A DNA stretch of 64,000 nucleotides from Candidatus Leptofilum proximum (GTDB lineage: Bacteria; Chloroflexota; Anaerolineae; Promineifilales; Promineifilaceae), in contig JADJXK010000002.1 of the NCBI GenBank assembly GCA_016710325.1, forward strand, positions 2,976,001-3,040,000, given 5' to 3'. Numbering within the stretch: the first letter of the stretch is position 1; each line of letters begins with the position of its first letter. Both the position numbers and the translations under genes were made by a program. Shown piece after piece: positions 7,421 to 15,037 of this stretch. The notes under the pieces are model-generated. The model ran no database searches and was not told the origin of the DNA. It saw only the letters and a list, made by a program, of their open reading frames with translations.

Positions 7421-9004
7421 TCAGGCGCCTTCTTGCCAGCGATTTTTATCAAACTGCCAGTAATGATCCCCAACCGGCACAAAGGCGGGATGCCGCACCA
7501 GTTCGGCAAAGAGCGGCCCAGGTGGCATACGGCGCAGCATGTTAATGGCGCTGTAGAGCGTTTTGGCATGGACGGCGCTTTGCGGCGTCAGCTCAGACAG
7601 TTTGGGGAAAATTTCGGCCAGCAGCGAGGAGACGGTGCGCTGGTGTGATTCAGCGCGCCGCCACAAGGCATCGATGGCCGCCACGGTGTCGGTGCCCACA
7701 ATCATCAAATCATCAAAGCCGCAGCCGACGGAACGGCGCAGGAGCTCAAACTGAATGCGGTTATCGACGGCCGTTGCCAACCGCACCCACTCCCGCTGCG
7801 GCCGCCGCCGGTCGAAGCCCAGGCTGATGATGCCCGGCTCTGGCCCTGGCTGCAAATGCACAAAGCCGCCGATGGGAATACCGTTTTTCTCATACCACGG
7901 ACCGAGGCCATAAATATAGCGGCCTTCGTGCACCACCCAACCCACTACTTCCTCGTTGGTCTGGTCATCGACAAAAACAACGCGCTGCCGGGGGGAGGTG
8001 CTGGGGGGAAACAACGGCCGTATCCGCGCACTCAGCGGAATCACCCCGGCATGACGATGGGGGAACAGCAGCGTGAAGACCACGGGCTGCGGCGCGGGCG
8101 GCTGGGGCAGGTCGGACCATTCATCGTCCAGTTCACGCTCCAGCAGCAGCAGCTGCGGGCTGAGCAGCGCCCGGTCATGCGGGATGGGCTGGTAGAGCAG
8201 CCGGTCTGGCGTTTTCTGCACTTCTTCCGGCTCCAGGCGGCGCAGGAACCAGGCCACCTCACCCTTGGGCGCCACTTCATCAAAACGGGCATCCGACCGC
8301 AGGTGGTAGTTAAGCGAAAAGTGCTGTACGGATGGCTCCAAAGCGGAGTCCATGTCCAGGTGGGGCACAATCTCGGCAGTGGGCAGCGGTCCACCTTCGT
8401 TAATTTCCAGCACGGCTTCGGCCAGGTGCAAATGCCCGGCGTTCACTTCGGCCATGAGCTGCTTCACAAACCAGACGTCGCCCAGCTTCACAAATTCAGC
8501 GCGATCTTTGAGTTCTTGGGACACGGCCGTTTTCACCCGGTCACCATAGCGCAGCACCAGGCCATCCACATCTACCTGCACCAGCTCGGCCAGAGCGTTG
8601 CCCTCGGTGGCGTTTAGCACATGGTCGCTTTGTAGTGCCGCAGCAAATTCACGGTCTTCGTCATCAATGCCAACGGTGATGACCTTAAACTGGCCATCGT
8701 GCGGATTGTAGCCTTCGCGTACGGCCGTTACGTCGCCATGAGCAAATTGTAAAGCGGGGAACACCAGCTGCGCCCCTACCTCATAGCTGTTTTGCGGCTG
8801 GTAAATGGTGCGTCCAGACAGCTTCTTTTTCACCGCGTTGGCCTCTTCGGCTACACGGTAAGCAATAATCATACGGGCAATTTCGTCAGCAGTTTGCGGC
8901 CGTTCCACCTCTAGAAAGTGGTTGTAAATCTGCTCGATATCCGTATTGGTTAGGGCAAAATTCGGTCCCCAATAAGATTCATTTTGGGTACGGGGCTGAA
9001 TCAC
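7421..9004 (-). CDS. Uncharacterised 527-residue protein, first gene of a two-gene operon
   Basis: Not recognised. No signal peptide or membrane segment, so probably cytosolic. Near the N-terminus, NTDIEQIYNHFLEVERPQTADEIARMII could be a winged-helix. A following all-beta-looking stretch (YEVGAQLVFPALQFAHGDVTAV, then FKVITVGIDDEDREFAAAL) may form a small barrel; the C-terminal third (DLMIVGTDTVAAIDALWRRAESHQRT) looks helical. GTG at 9004 is chosen as start because aggag lies six bases upstream; a TTG at 9049 would add 15 residues and put that Shine-Dalgarno inside the gene. A good promoter is at 9106-9134. It is co-transcribed with the HTH-like gene at 6950-7396. Confidence 0.6.
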   Translation of the reverse strand: MIQPRTQNESYWGPNFALTNTDIEQIYNHFLEVERPQTADEIARMIIAYRVAEEANAVKKKLSGRTIYQPQNSYEVGAQLVFPALQFAHGDVTAVREGYNPHDGQFKVITVGIDDEDREFAAALQSDHVLNATEGNALAELVQVDVDGLVLRYGDRVKTAVSQELKDRAEFVKLGDVWFVKQLMAEVNAGHLHLAEAVLEINEGGPLPTAEIVPHLDMDSALEPSVQHFSLNYHLRSDARFDEVAPKGEVAWFLRRLEPEEVQKTPDRLLYQPIPHDRALLSPQLLLLERELDDEWSDLPQPPAPQPVVFTLLFPHRHAGVIPLSARIRPLFPPSTSPRQRVVFVDDQTNEEVVGWVVHEGRYIYGLGPWYEKNGIPIGGFVHLQPGPEPGIISLGFDRRRPQREWVRLATAVDNRIQFELLRRSVGCGFDDLMIVGTDTVAAIDALWRRAESHQRTVSSLLAEIFPKLSELTPQSAVHAKTLYSAINMLRRMPPGPLFAELVRHPAFVPVGDHYWQFDKNRWQEGA

Positions 9005-9105
9005 AACGTTCTCCTCGTTACAGGGAAAATTCGGTATTTGAGCGGGCAACCCATATAGTGGTAACGCTCTCTCAAGAGTAAAGTCGAGCTGCCGCGCAGG
9101 GCAAG

Positions 9106-9134
9106 ATTATACCAATCTGCCACCCCTACGCCAA
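9106..9134 (-). promoter_or_regulatory. Sigma-70 type promoter for the 9004-6950 operon
   Basis: On the minus strand TTGGCG (9134-9129), a 17-bp spacer, then TATAAT (9111-9106), about 100 bases before the GTG start. Confidence 0.65.
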
Positions 9135-9161
9135 CGTGATGAGGAAAGGGGACCAGACAAA

Positions 9162-10580
9162 CTAGGGGTAATTTGTCTCCAGCCACTGCAAGCCGTTTAC
9201 GGGCACGCCGTGGATGCGCAAATCCCAGTGCAGATGCGGCCCGGTAGATAGGCCCGTTGAGCCGCCTGCGGCAATCGTCTGCCCGGCCGTCACCGCATCA
9301 CCCAAGGCGACAAATGTCTCCGACAGGTGGAAGTAGGCCGAGAACACGCCCTGGCCGTGGTCCAGAATCACCGTGTTGCCGCGCAGCTCCAGAAAATCGT
9401 TAAAAACGACAATGCCGTTGGCTGGGGCCAGGATAGGTGTACCCACGGTACCGGCAAAATCGACGCCCGTGTGGTAAATCTCCACCGGGCCACCGTTGTA
9501 GGAGCGGGCATCTCCGTACGGTGCCGTTACAATCGCATCGGGCACGGGCGAGGTGAACAGCCCATCCCACTGACGGGTCTCAGTCATAACCAGGTAGAAC
9601 GTGTTCAGGAAAGTATCTTCATTTTGTCGTATAACCGGATCTAGCAGAGCGCTTTGATCTTCTGGCACCACAATTTGCTGCAATCCATAGCTGGCTGAAC
9701 CGACCTGCACCTGCTGCGTAAACGGCCGCCACGGTCGGCTGCCCGAACCCTCCAATCGCAGGGTAAACAAACCCGGCTCGGCAAAGGCATCGATGCCCAC
9801 CAGGGCGGCGTAGCCCTCCCCCTGCGGGAAGAACTGCAAGGGCTGGTCACCAAACTGGCCCGACGGCCGTCCGTCCAGCACGTTCTCCACGTAAATGGAA
9901 ACAGTATTACCGGGGATGATGGGGAACGGCCGCAGCACCACCTGCTGCCATTCACCGGTTAAGGCCTGGTAGGGGGCGTCGTCGGGAATGCGCAGCCGCT
10001 GCCCGGCAAATAGGTAAGCGGGGTACGGCAGATCGTTGGCGGCGGCCAGGGCCAGCGGGGCGATGTTGTACCGGGCGGCGACAGTCGTGACCGTTTCGCC
10101 GGGGGCCACCACGTGCGGCACGCCGGTCACCGGCTGGGGCAGGGATGAGCCGGTGCGGCTGACCACGGTCACCGTCTGCCCGGCGGCGGGAGCCTGGGCC
10201 GGGTTGATCATGCGGTTGGCTTGCAGAACGGCCGTAGGCGTGGTGTTAAAAACGGCCGCGATCTGCGCCAGCGTATCGCCGCCACCCACGGTGTACACCG
10301 TAGCCACCGCTTCCCCACTCCCGCCCGGCACGATGAGCGTCTGGCCGACAAACAAATTATCGGCGTTGGCCAGGCCGTTGAGGGCCAGCAGTTCCTCGAT
10401 GGTAATGCCGTACAGGCTGGCGATGTAGGTGAGGTTTTCCCCATCGGCCACGGTGTGCACGCGGGGGATGGGCAGGCTGCCGTCGTCGGGATTGGGGGTG
10501 GGGGTGGGATCGGCCGTTTGCGCCAGAGCGGGCACAGGCAGCAGCAAAAGGAAGAGCAAAAAGAGTCCAGTTCGTTTCAT
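9162..10580 (-). CDS. Secreted LysM-repeat M23 (LytM-type) peptidase
   Basis: 472 residues. A signal peptide (MKRTGLFLLFLLLLPVPALA) is followed by a Pro/Thr linker and three LysM modules at about 40-88, 95-140 and 150-198 (for example HTVADGENLTYIASLYGITIEELLALNG spans the first). A central beta-rich region leads to the C-terminal M23 domain (about 365-465): YHTGVDFAG supplies the metal-binding H-x3-D and GPHLHWDLR the H-x-H pair. Expected role: cell-wall-bound zinc endopeptidase acting on peptidoglycan or a similar envelope polymer. The 3' end lies 9 bases upstream of nothing on this strand; the 5' neighbour DUF192 ends only 8 bases away, which suggests one operon. Confidence 0.9.
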   Translation of the reverse strand: MKRTGLFLLFLLLLPVPALAQTADPTPTPNPDDGSLPIPRVHTVADGENLTYIASLYGITIEELLALNGLANADNLFVGQTLIVPGGSGEAVATVYTVGGGDTLAQIAAVFNTTPTAVLQANRMINPAQAPAAGQTVTVVSRTGSSLPQPVTGVPHVVAPGETVTTVAARYNIAPLALAAANDLPYPAYLFAGQRLRIPDDAPYQALTGEWQQVVLRPFPIIPGNTVSIYVENVLDGRPSGQFGDQPLQFFPQGEGYAALVGIDAFAEPGLFTLRLEGSGSRPWRPFTQQVQVGSASYGLQQIVVPEDQSALLDPVIRQNEDTFLNTFYLVMTETRQWDGLFTSPVPDAIVTAPYGDARSYNGGPVEIYHTGVDFAGTVGTPILAPANGIVVFNDFLELRGNTVILDHGQGVFSAYFHLSETFVALGDAVTAGQTIAAGGSTGLSTGPHLHWDLRIHGVPVNGLQWLETNYP

Positions 10581-10588
10581 AAAAAAGA

Positions 10589-10957
10589 TTAATCAACTAA
10601 AAATTGAATATGGTCGCCCACCTTCACCCGGTTCACCAGCTCCGGCTGGCCTTCGATAACATAGCGGGCGGGCGCGGGCGGCACATACGAAGGCCGCCAT
10701 GGTTGGGCCACGACTGTGCCCACCACTTCCCCGGCGTCATTGACCCAAATCACACCGAGGTCAAAAAAGACAAACAGCATGTGGATGGCGGTGTTCACCC
10801 GGCTGTCGCGGGCTTCAACCAGCACCAACCCATCCTGCGGCCCCAGCGTGCGCCGGAAGGTAAAGCCGCGCAGCTTACTGCCGAAGCTGTCACACCATTT
10901 AGCCTGAGGAATAAGAACGCTGTCGCTTTCAACGTGGACGATTTGTCGCGTGGTCAT
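10589..10957 (-). CDS. DUF192 family protein
   Basis: 122 residues of the DUF192 fold: a CDSFGSKLRGFTFRRTL core, LVEARDSRVNTAIHMLFVFFDLGVIWVNDAGEVV and a C-terminal YVIEGQPELVNRVKVGDHIQF. These match the family signature of small beta-rich proteins, often exported, of unknown biochemical role. The frame extends upstream to 11167, but the extra 70 residues are encoded by the gaaggggt repeat and have no family resemblance, so the ATG at 10957 (MTTRQIVHVES) is chosen. It precedes the LysM/M23 gene by 8 bases and probably shares its transcript. Confidence 0.88.
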   Translation of the reverse strand: MTTRQIVHVESDSVLIPQAKWCDSFGSKLRGFTFRRTLGPQDGLVLVEARDSRVNTAIHMLFVFFDLGVIWVNDAGEVVGTVVAQPWRPSYVPPAPARYVIEGQPELVNRVKVGDHIQFLVD

Positions 10958-10970
10958 CGGCAGGAAGTAT

Positions 10971-11009
10971 AGTGAAGGGGTGAAGGGGTGACAAGGTGAA
11001 GGGGTGAAC
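10971..11009. repeat. 8-bp 'GAAGGGGT/GACAAGGT' tandem repeat
   Basis: About four to five units (gaaggggt, gacaaggt) without the inverted half. Same family as 3196-3318 and 51730-51798. It lies just upstream of the DUF192 start. Confidence 0.75.
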
Positions 11010-11042
11010 CAGAGAACGGTCTCATGTCTGATTAAAGCAAAA

Positions 11043-11234
11043 ATGAATATTGCGCAACGATTACCCGACGGTGGATTGACAACCCAGGGTGAAGCATGGC
11101 TGGACACGGCGTTGAGGTTACCGACTACGCCGCGCAGCCTGAATTTTGTCAAAGATGATTTCATCATTACAGTGACAGGGGATCTGGCCGTGGACGAGCT
11201 GTTAGCTATAGCCGATCAGCTTGTCTTTGAGTAA
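11043..11234 (+). CDS. Small ORF, possible remnant of a larger gene
   Basis: 63 residues starting MNIAQRLPDGG and ending LAVDELLAIADQLVFE. No ribosome binding site is evident. The C-terminus resembles the last strand-helix unit of small lipoprotein or anti-sigma-associated domains (a 'G-D-L-x-x-x-E-L-L-x-I-A' pattern, DUF4367-like), so this may be the tail of a decayed gene. It overlaps the end of the HD-domain gene by 29 bases tail to tail. Could be spurious. Confidence 0.3.
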   Translation: MNIAQRLPDGGLTTQGEAWLDTALRLPTTPRSLNFVKDDFIITVTGDLAVDELLAIADQLVFE

Positions 11235-11769
11235 CAAGCCTGTCGTAAATGGCCTGGGCTTGGGGATGGTTGAAGGTGTACGGCCGTTCCCAAAACTCCT
11301 CTATCTGCGTGTTCCCTGTCTGCTTTTCATACACCAGGGCCTGCAAATACATCTCCAATTTGTCCGCGTCGTGTACCAGTTTGGCTTCTGGCGTCTGGGC
11401 GGCGTGTAACTCTTCCCACAAATCCATAAAGGCCGGGGCAAACTGCGTGTTGTCCAACATCTCCTGCATCGCCTTGCGCTCCACGTCGGTTTTGATGCCG
11501 GGCGGTAGGTAGCGCCAGGCGGGCGTAGGGATGTCCGTAGTGAGCGCCTCCGGCAAGTCGTGCAGGGCAGCTATCGCCAGCAATCGTCCCAAATCCAACG
11601 CTTCATCCACAACTTGAGCCAAAACTAAAGCAACAAAAACGACGCCAAAGCTGTGTGCCGCCACGTTTTCCGCATTGGGCACACCGCGCTGCGTCCAGCC
11701 TGTGCGGGCCGTGCGTTTGAGCTGGTTGCCGTGTAAGAGTGTGTTGAGTACGGCCGTTACATCCATCAT
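11206..11769 (-). CDS. HD-domain phosphohydrolase (YfbR/HDDC2-like)
   Basis: 187 residues. Metal ligands of the HD fold: ENVAAHSFG (His), AALHDLPEALTTDIPTP (the HD pair) and VHDADKLEMYLQA (Asp). This pattern fits 5'-deoxynucleotidases of the YfbR/HDDC2 group, which dephosphorylate dNMPs in the cytosol. ATG at 11769 is chosen because gaggag lies 5-6 bases upstream; the open frame to 11907 would be translated through a hairpin repeat. It appears monocistronic. Confidence 0.85.
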   Translation of the reverse strand: MMDVTAVLNTLLHGNQLKRTARTGWTQRGVPNAENVAAHSFGVVFVALVLAQVVDEALDLGRLLAIAALHDLPEALTTDIPTPAWRYLPPGIKTDVERKAMQEMLDNTQFAPAFMDLWEELHAAQTPEAKLVHDADKLEMYLQALVYEKQTGNTQIEEFWERPYTFNHPQAQAIYDRLVTQRQADRL

Positions 11770-11788
11770 TTTTCTCCTCGCGTAAGAA

Positions 11789-11843
11789 AACCTCCCGCAG
11801 GCTTCATCATAGCCCACGCTCTGTCGGGAACCTGCGGGAGGTT
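11789..11843. repeat. 'AACCTCCCGCAGG' hairpin repeat
   Basis: aacctcccgcagg (11789-11801) pairs perfectly with cctgcgggaggtt (11831-11843). The same 13-mer arms occur at 14930-14966, and one arm at about 40640. It lies in the leader of the HD gene. Confidence 0.85.
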
Positions 11844-12242
11844 GTAGTTGCGAACGGCCGTAATTGTGTCTGGCGTAGGGTAAACGGTCAACCCGTCGCG
11901 AAAACATCGAAAAAGCATCAACTTTTTGCCTCGCTTTTCAATTACACTTCTTGTGGGAGAATTGCGGTAAATGTCTGCGTAAAACAATGAGCGCCCCCTA
12001 AGTTGGCGTTCTGACCTCTGGCGAACCAGACCAGGCACAAAGCTGAGCTGCTGGCAATCTCACCCAATTTCAACATTCCCTGTTATAAATTCACCGCAGC
12101 CCACGACATACTACACAGAACGGCGAATGAAGCTGTTGACAGGAAAGTAACGACAAAAGCAATGATGGTTCGTTGTTCAGCGGACCGTTGTTTGCAGCGT
12201 TAAGTTCAAGTCAGCTGTTCGCCGGAGTTTAGGAGAACATGC
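11844..12242. other. Gene-free stretch before the sigma-factor gene
   Basis: About 400 bases with no plausible gene on either strand. It presumably holds the promoters for the sigma operon (+) and the HD gene (-). I see a ttgaca near 12138 but no matching -10 box, so no promoter is claimed. Confidence 0.4.
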
Positions 12243-12869
12243 ATGTTACTGAACCAACCTGTCCAGGCGCCGCTGGCGCCAATCTGGTTGACAATTTCAA
12301 CGCTAATGGTAGAAGCGCCAGCCACGATTGAGGACGATCACGCGCTGGTGCAGGCGGCCCGGGCCGACCTGCGTGCTTTTAATGGCTTGTATGAACGGCA
12401 CGTCACCCGCGTCTATCGTTACCTGCTGGTACGGGTAGGCAGTGTGGCCGAAGCCGAGGATTTGACCTCGCAAACCTTTTTGGTGGCGATGGAAAATCTG
12501 GACAAATACAAGGGTGAACGGCCGTTCCTGGCGTGGCTGTTTGGCATTGCCCGGCACAAGGTGGCCGACAAGTACCGCCGTCAAAAACCGGAAGTGATGC
12601 TGGAAACGGCCGTCGACCTGGCCGATCCAGACATGACGCCAGATGATTTTGTCAGCCAGAAGTTACAAATTGAAGCGGTCGCACAGAAGCTGCAAACCCT
12701 GTCACCCGACCGCGCCGAAGTAATCTCACTCCGTTTGTTTGGGGGGCTGGATATACCAGAGATTGCCCGCCTGATGCGCAAGCAAGAGCCAGCTGTGCGA
12801 ATGCTGCTGCATCGGGGGCTGCAAGATTTGCAAACCCGGCTGAACCCCAACCAGGAGGAAACCGTATGA
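12243..12869 (+). CDS. ECF-type sigma-70 family RNA polymerase sigma factor
   Basis: 208 residues. Region 2 (about 40-110) has FNGLYERHVTRVYRYLLVRVG, AEAEDLTSQTFLVAMENL and ERPFLAWLFGIARHKVADKYRR; region 4 (about 140-200) has LSPDRAEVISLRLFGGLDIPEIARLM followed by AVRMLLHRGLQDLQ. It redirects RNA polymerase in response to an unknown signal. The ATG at 12243 follows aggag by 7 bases. Its stop overlaps the next gene by ATGA, the typical coupling of ECF sigma factors with their regulators. About 20 N-terminal residues before region 2 look like extra sequence, so a start at the internal ATG (MVEAPATIEDD) is possible. Confidence 0.9.
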   Translation: MLLNQPVQAPLAPIWLTISTLMVEAPATIEDDHALVQAARADLRAFNGLYERHVTRVYRYLLVRVGSVAEAEDLTSQTFLVAMENLDKYKGERPFLAWLFGIARHKVADKYRRQKPEVMLETAVDLADPDMTPDDFVSQKLQIEAVAQKLQTLSPDRAEVISLRLFGGLDIPEIARLMRKQEPAVRMLLHRGLQDLQTRLNPNQEETV

Positions 12870-14920
12870 AAGAGCAAGAACCAATCCTGGCGGACGAACT
12901 GAGCCGGCGCATCACGGCCGAGATGCAGGGCAAAACGCAGCCACCCGTCAGCGAGGCGATCCAGCCCGAAGCAGAGCTGGCCGCCAAACTCATCAGCCTG
13001 TCCAACGACACCCATCCCGACCCGGACTTTGTAGCCGCCTTGGGGAGCCAGTTGGCCCGGCGCGCGGCCCAGAAGGCCAGACAACAAAATAAACCAGCGC
13101 CGCCAGAACGGCCGTCGTTCTGGCAGCAGCTATCACAACTATTAAAGGAAGGAACTACCATGAATCGCAACAAATACCTACTGGGGGCGTTAGGCGCCCT
13201 GGTGCTAATTGTTGCCGCCGTCTTCATCCTGACCAACCGGGGCAACAATGAAACTGAACCCATCGCGGTCGTGACCGACAGCGGCGCGCCCGCCGAAGAC
13301 GAAGGCGCTGCGCCTACAGATGAATCAACCGAGGAAGCAACCGAAGTCGCTGACCTGCCACCGCTGCCGGTGCTGGAAGGCACCCAGGCTACCGGCTTAG
13401 GTGGCGGCGGCGGTGACGCCAGCGCCCGGCCACAATCTGGCGGCGGTGGCTTTGAGGCAGAAGATGCGGCCATTGGCATCGATGGCGGCTTTATTTACAC
13501 CGATCCCTTCTCGGGCACAGCGTTTACCTTAAACGCCACGCTGCCCACAGAACCACTGCTGGCTACTGTGGTGCAAAACAAGCCAGCGGAAGCCATCTCC
13601 GTGGAACAGGCGCGCGACCTGGCCAGCCGCTTTGGCTTTACTGACCAGATGTACCGCGAGCAGTATCCGGTCTTTGAGCAAGAACCGGGCGCGCCCGCGT
13701 ATGTACCGCCGGTTGCCTATTACCTGTTTGATGGCTCACGCAGCATGACCATCGATACCTGGGGCGCTTATTACAATGACACCAGCATCGTGAACGATTG
13801 GGAGAATCCAATACCGTTTGAGCAGGCCGCACCGATTGCCGAAGCTTTCTTGCAAGAACGTGGGCTGCTGAACTTTGAGTACGAAGTACTGCAGCTGTGG
13901 GGTTCCGACGTGAACTTTGTGCGTGTGATTGACGGCCGTCCTTCCAGCCAGCCTGAATTGACCGTAGGCGTGAGCCATGACGGCCAGGTCTTCTTCGTCA
14001 GCTACCAGGTGATGCGTAATGCAGAAACCCTGGGCCGCTACCCACTCATCACACCGCAGGAAGCGTGGGAAATTCTGCAAGGTGGCGTTGTCGAGAACCA
14101 GATTCCGTACATGTATATCTTTAACCCAGACCTGGTATTGGCCGAACCAGACATCATTGAACCGGATCCCAACGCCGAGCAGTACCAATTCTGGGCCCGT
14201 GAATATGTCCCAGGTGAAGAAGTGCACCTGTACGATTGGCCCATCGTCTACCTGCCGGTTGATGGTGGCAGCCCGCGGATTCAAGTACGCAGCTACATCA
14301 TCCAGACCGATGACGCCACGCTCAACGCACTGGCCGAACGTGTGGGGCAGCAAACCCACCTCTGGGGGCAAATTGGAGCGGACGGCAAAACGTTTGAGCT
14401 GACCGGATGGGAAGCCATAGACGAAATGCTTGAGCCTATCTCTGGCCCCGGTGTTATCAGCCGCGAAGGTGACCAGGTGCTGTTCACCAACAGCGAGACG
14501 GGCAGCGTTTACATTGTACCCAATGCCCCGGCCGACCTGGCCGATGGCCTGGAAGTTTACCTCTTTGGTTGGTCTGCCCGTGACCTGGGCCTGGCTTACC
14601 CGGTGATAGATTGGGAAAATATCGACAAGATTGTCAATATTGAACCGCTGCCCGAGGAAACGCTGCCGGTTGACGTCCCGGTTGAGGGTGAAGATCGTGT
14701 CTTTGAGCCCTTCACCTACGAAACCTTCACGGTGAACGAGGTATCGTTGGCTTACTACACTTCCTACAGCTGGCCAACCGATGAAAGCGGCGAGATCCGC
14801 TATGAGGGTCAACCTACCATCATCGTGCAGCCCACCTGGAAGTTTGCTGGTGAAACCAACACGGGCGAGCTCGTTGAGTTCTTCGTCCAGGCTATCCAGC
14901 CCGAATTCCTGCAGCAGTAA
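12866..14920 (+). CDS. Single-pass membrane protein, putative anti-sigma partner
   Basis: 684 residues, translationally coupled (ATGA) to the sigma factor. Residues 1-95 are cytoplasmic, helical and charged, where an anti-sigma domain would sit, though no zinc-finger cysteines or histidines are seen. A transmembrane helix (KYLLGALGALVLIVAAVFIL) lies at about 102-121. An acidic linker and a Gly-rich tract (GGGGGDASARPQSGGGG) follow, then about 480 extracytoplasmic residues rich in Asp, Tyr and Trp that I do not recognise. Inference: the outer domain senses an envelope signal and the inner one holds the sigma factor. Oddity: a strong Shine-Dalgarno (aaggaagga) precedes the internal ATG at 13160, which would give a product lacking the cytoplasmic part. 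Confidence 0.7.
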   Translation: MKEQEPILADELSRRITAEMQGKTQPPVSEAIQPEAELAAKLISLSNDTHPDPDFVAALGSQLARRAAQKARQQNKPAPPERPSFWQQLSQLLKEGTTMNRNKYLLGALGALVLIVAAVFILTNRGNNETEPIAVVTDSGAPAEDEGAAPTDESTEEATEVADLPPLPVLEGTQATGLGGGGGDASARPQSGGGGFEAEDAAIGIDGGFIYTDPFSGTAFTLNATLPTEPLLATVVQNKPAEAISVEQARDLASRFGFTDQMYREQYPVFEQEPGAPAYVPPVAYYLFDGSRSMTIDTWGAYYNDTSIVNDWENPIPFEQAAPIAEAFLQERGLLNFEYEVLQLWGSDVNFVRVIDGRPSSQPELTVGVSHDGQVFFVSYQVMRNAETLGRYPLITPQEAWEILQGGVVENQIPYMYIFNPDLVLAEPDIIEPDPNAEQYQFWAREYVPGEEVHLYDWPIVYLPVDGGSPRIQVRSYIIQTDDATLNALAERVGQQTHLWGQIGADGKTFELTGWEAIDEMLEPISGPGVISREGDQVLFTNSETGSVYIVPNAPADLADGLEVYLFGWSARDLGLAYPVIDWENIDKIVNIEPLPEETLPVDVPVEGEDRVFEPFTYETFTVNEVSLAYYTSYSWPTDESGEIRYEGQPTIIVQPTWKFAGETNTGELVEFFVQAIQPEFLQQ

Positions 14921-14929
14921 GTAAACCCA

Positions 14930-14966
14930 AACCTCCCGCAGGTTATTAACTGAAACCTGCGGGAGG
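14930..14966. repeat. 'AACCTCCCGCAGG' hairpin repeat
   Basis: aacctcccgcagg then a short loop then cctgcgggagg. Same element as 11789-11843, here with a much shorter loop. It lies directly after the membrane-protein stop codon. Confidence 0.85.
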
Positions 14967-14982
14967 CTCTTCCCTTTGTTGA

Positions 14983-15018
14983 AGACGGCCGTTGCCAACC
15001 CAACGGCCGTCTTTTTTT
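14983..15018 (+). terminator. Rho-independent terminator of the sigma operon
   Basis: AGACGGCCGTTG pairs perfectly with CAACGGCCGTCT, followed by seven T. Both arms contain the genome-wide octamer ACGGCCGT. Confidence 0.92.
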
Positions 15019-15037
15019 ACGCTTTTGTCTCAGACCT

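Noticed and set aside
10958..11167. 70-residue N-terminal extension of the DUF192 gene
   Set aside because: It is translated from the gaaggggt repeat and gap sequence; the family begins near MTTRQIVHV.
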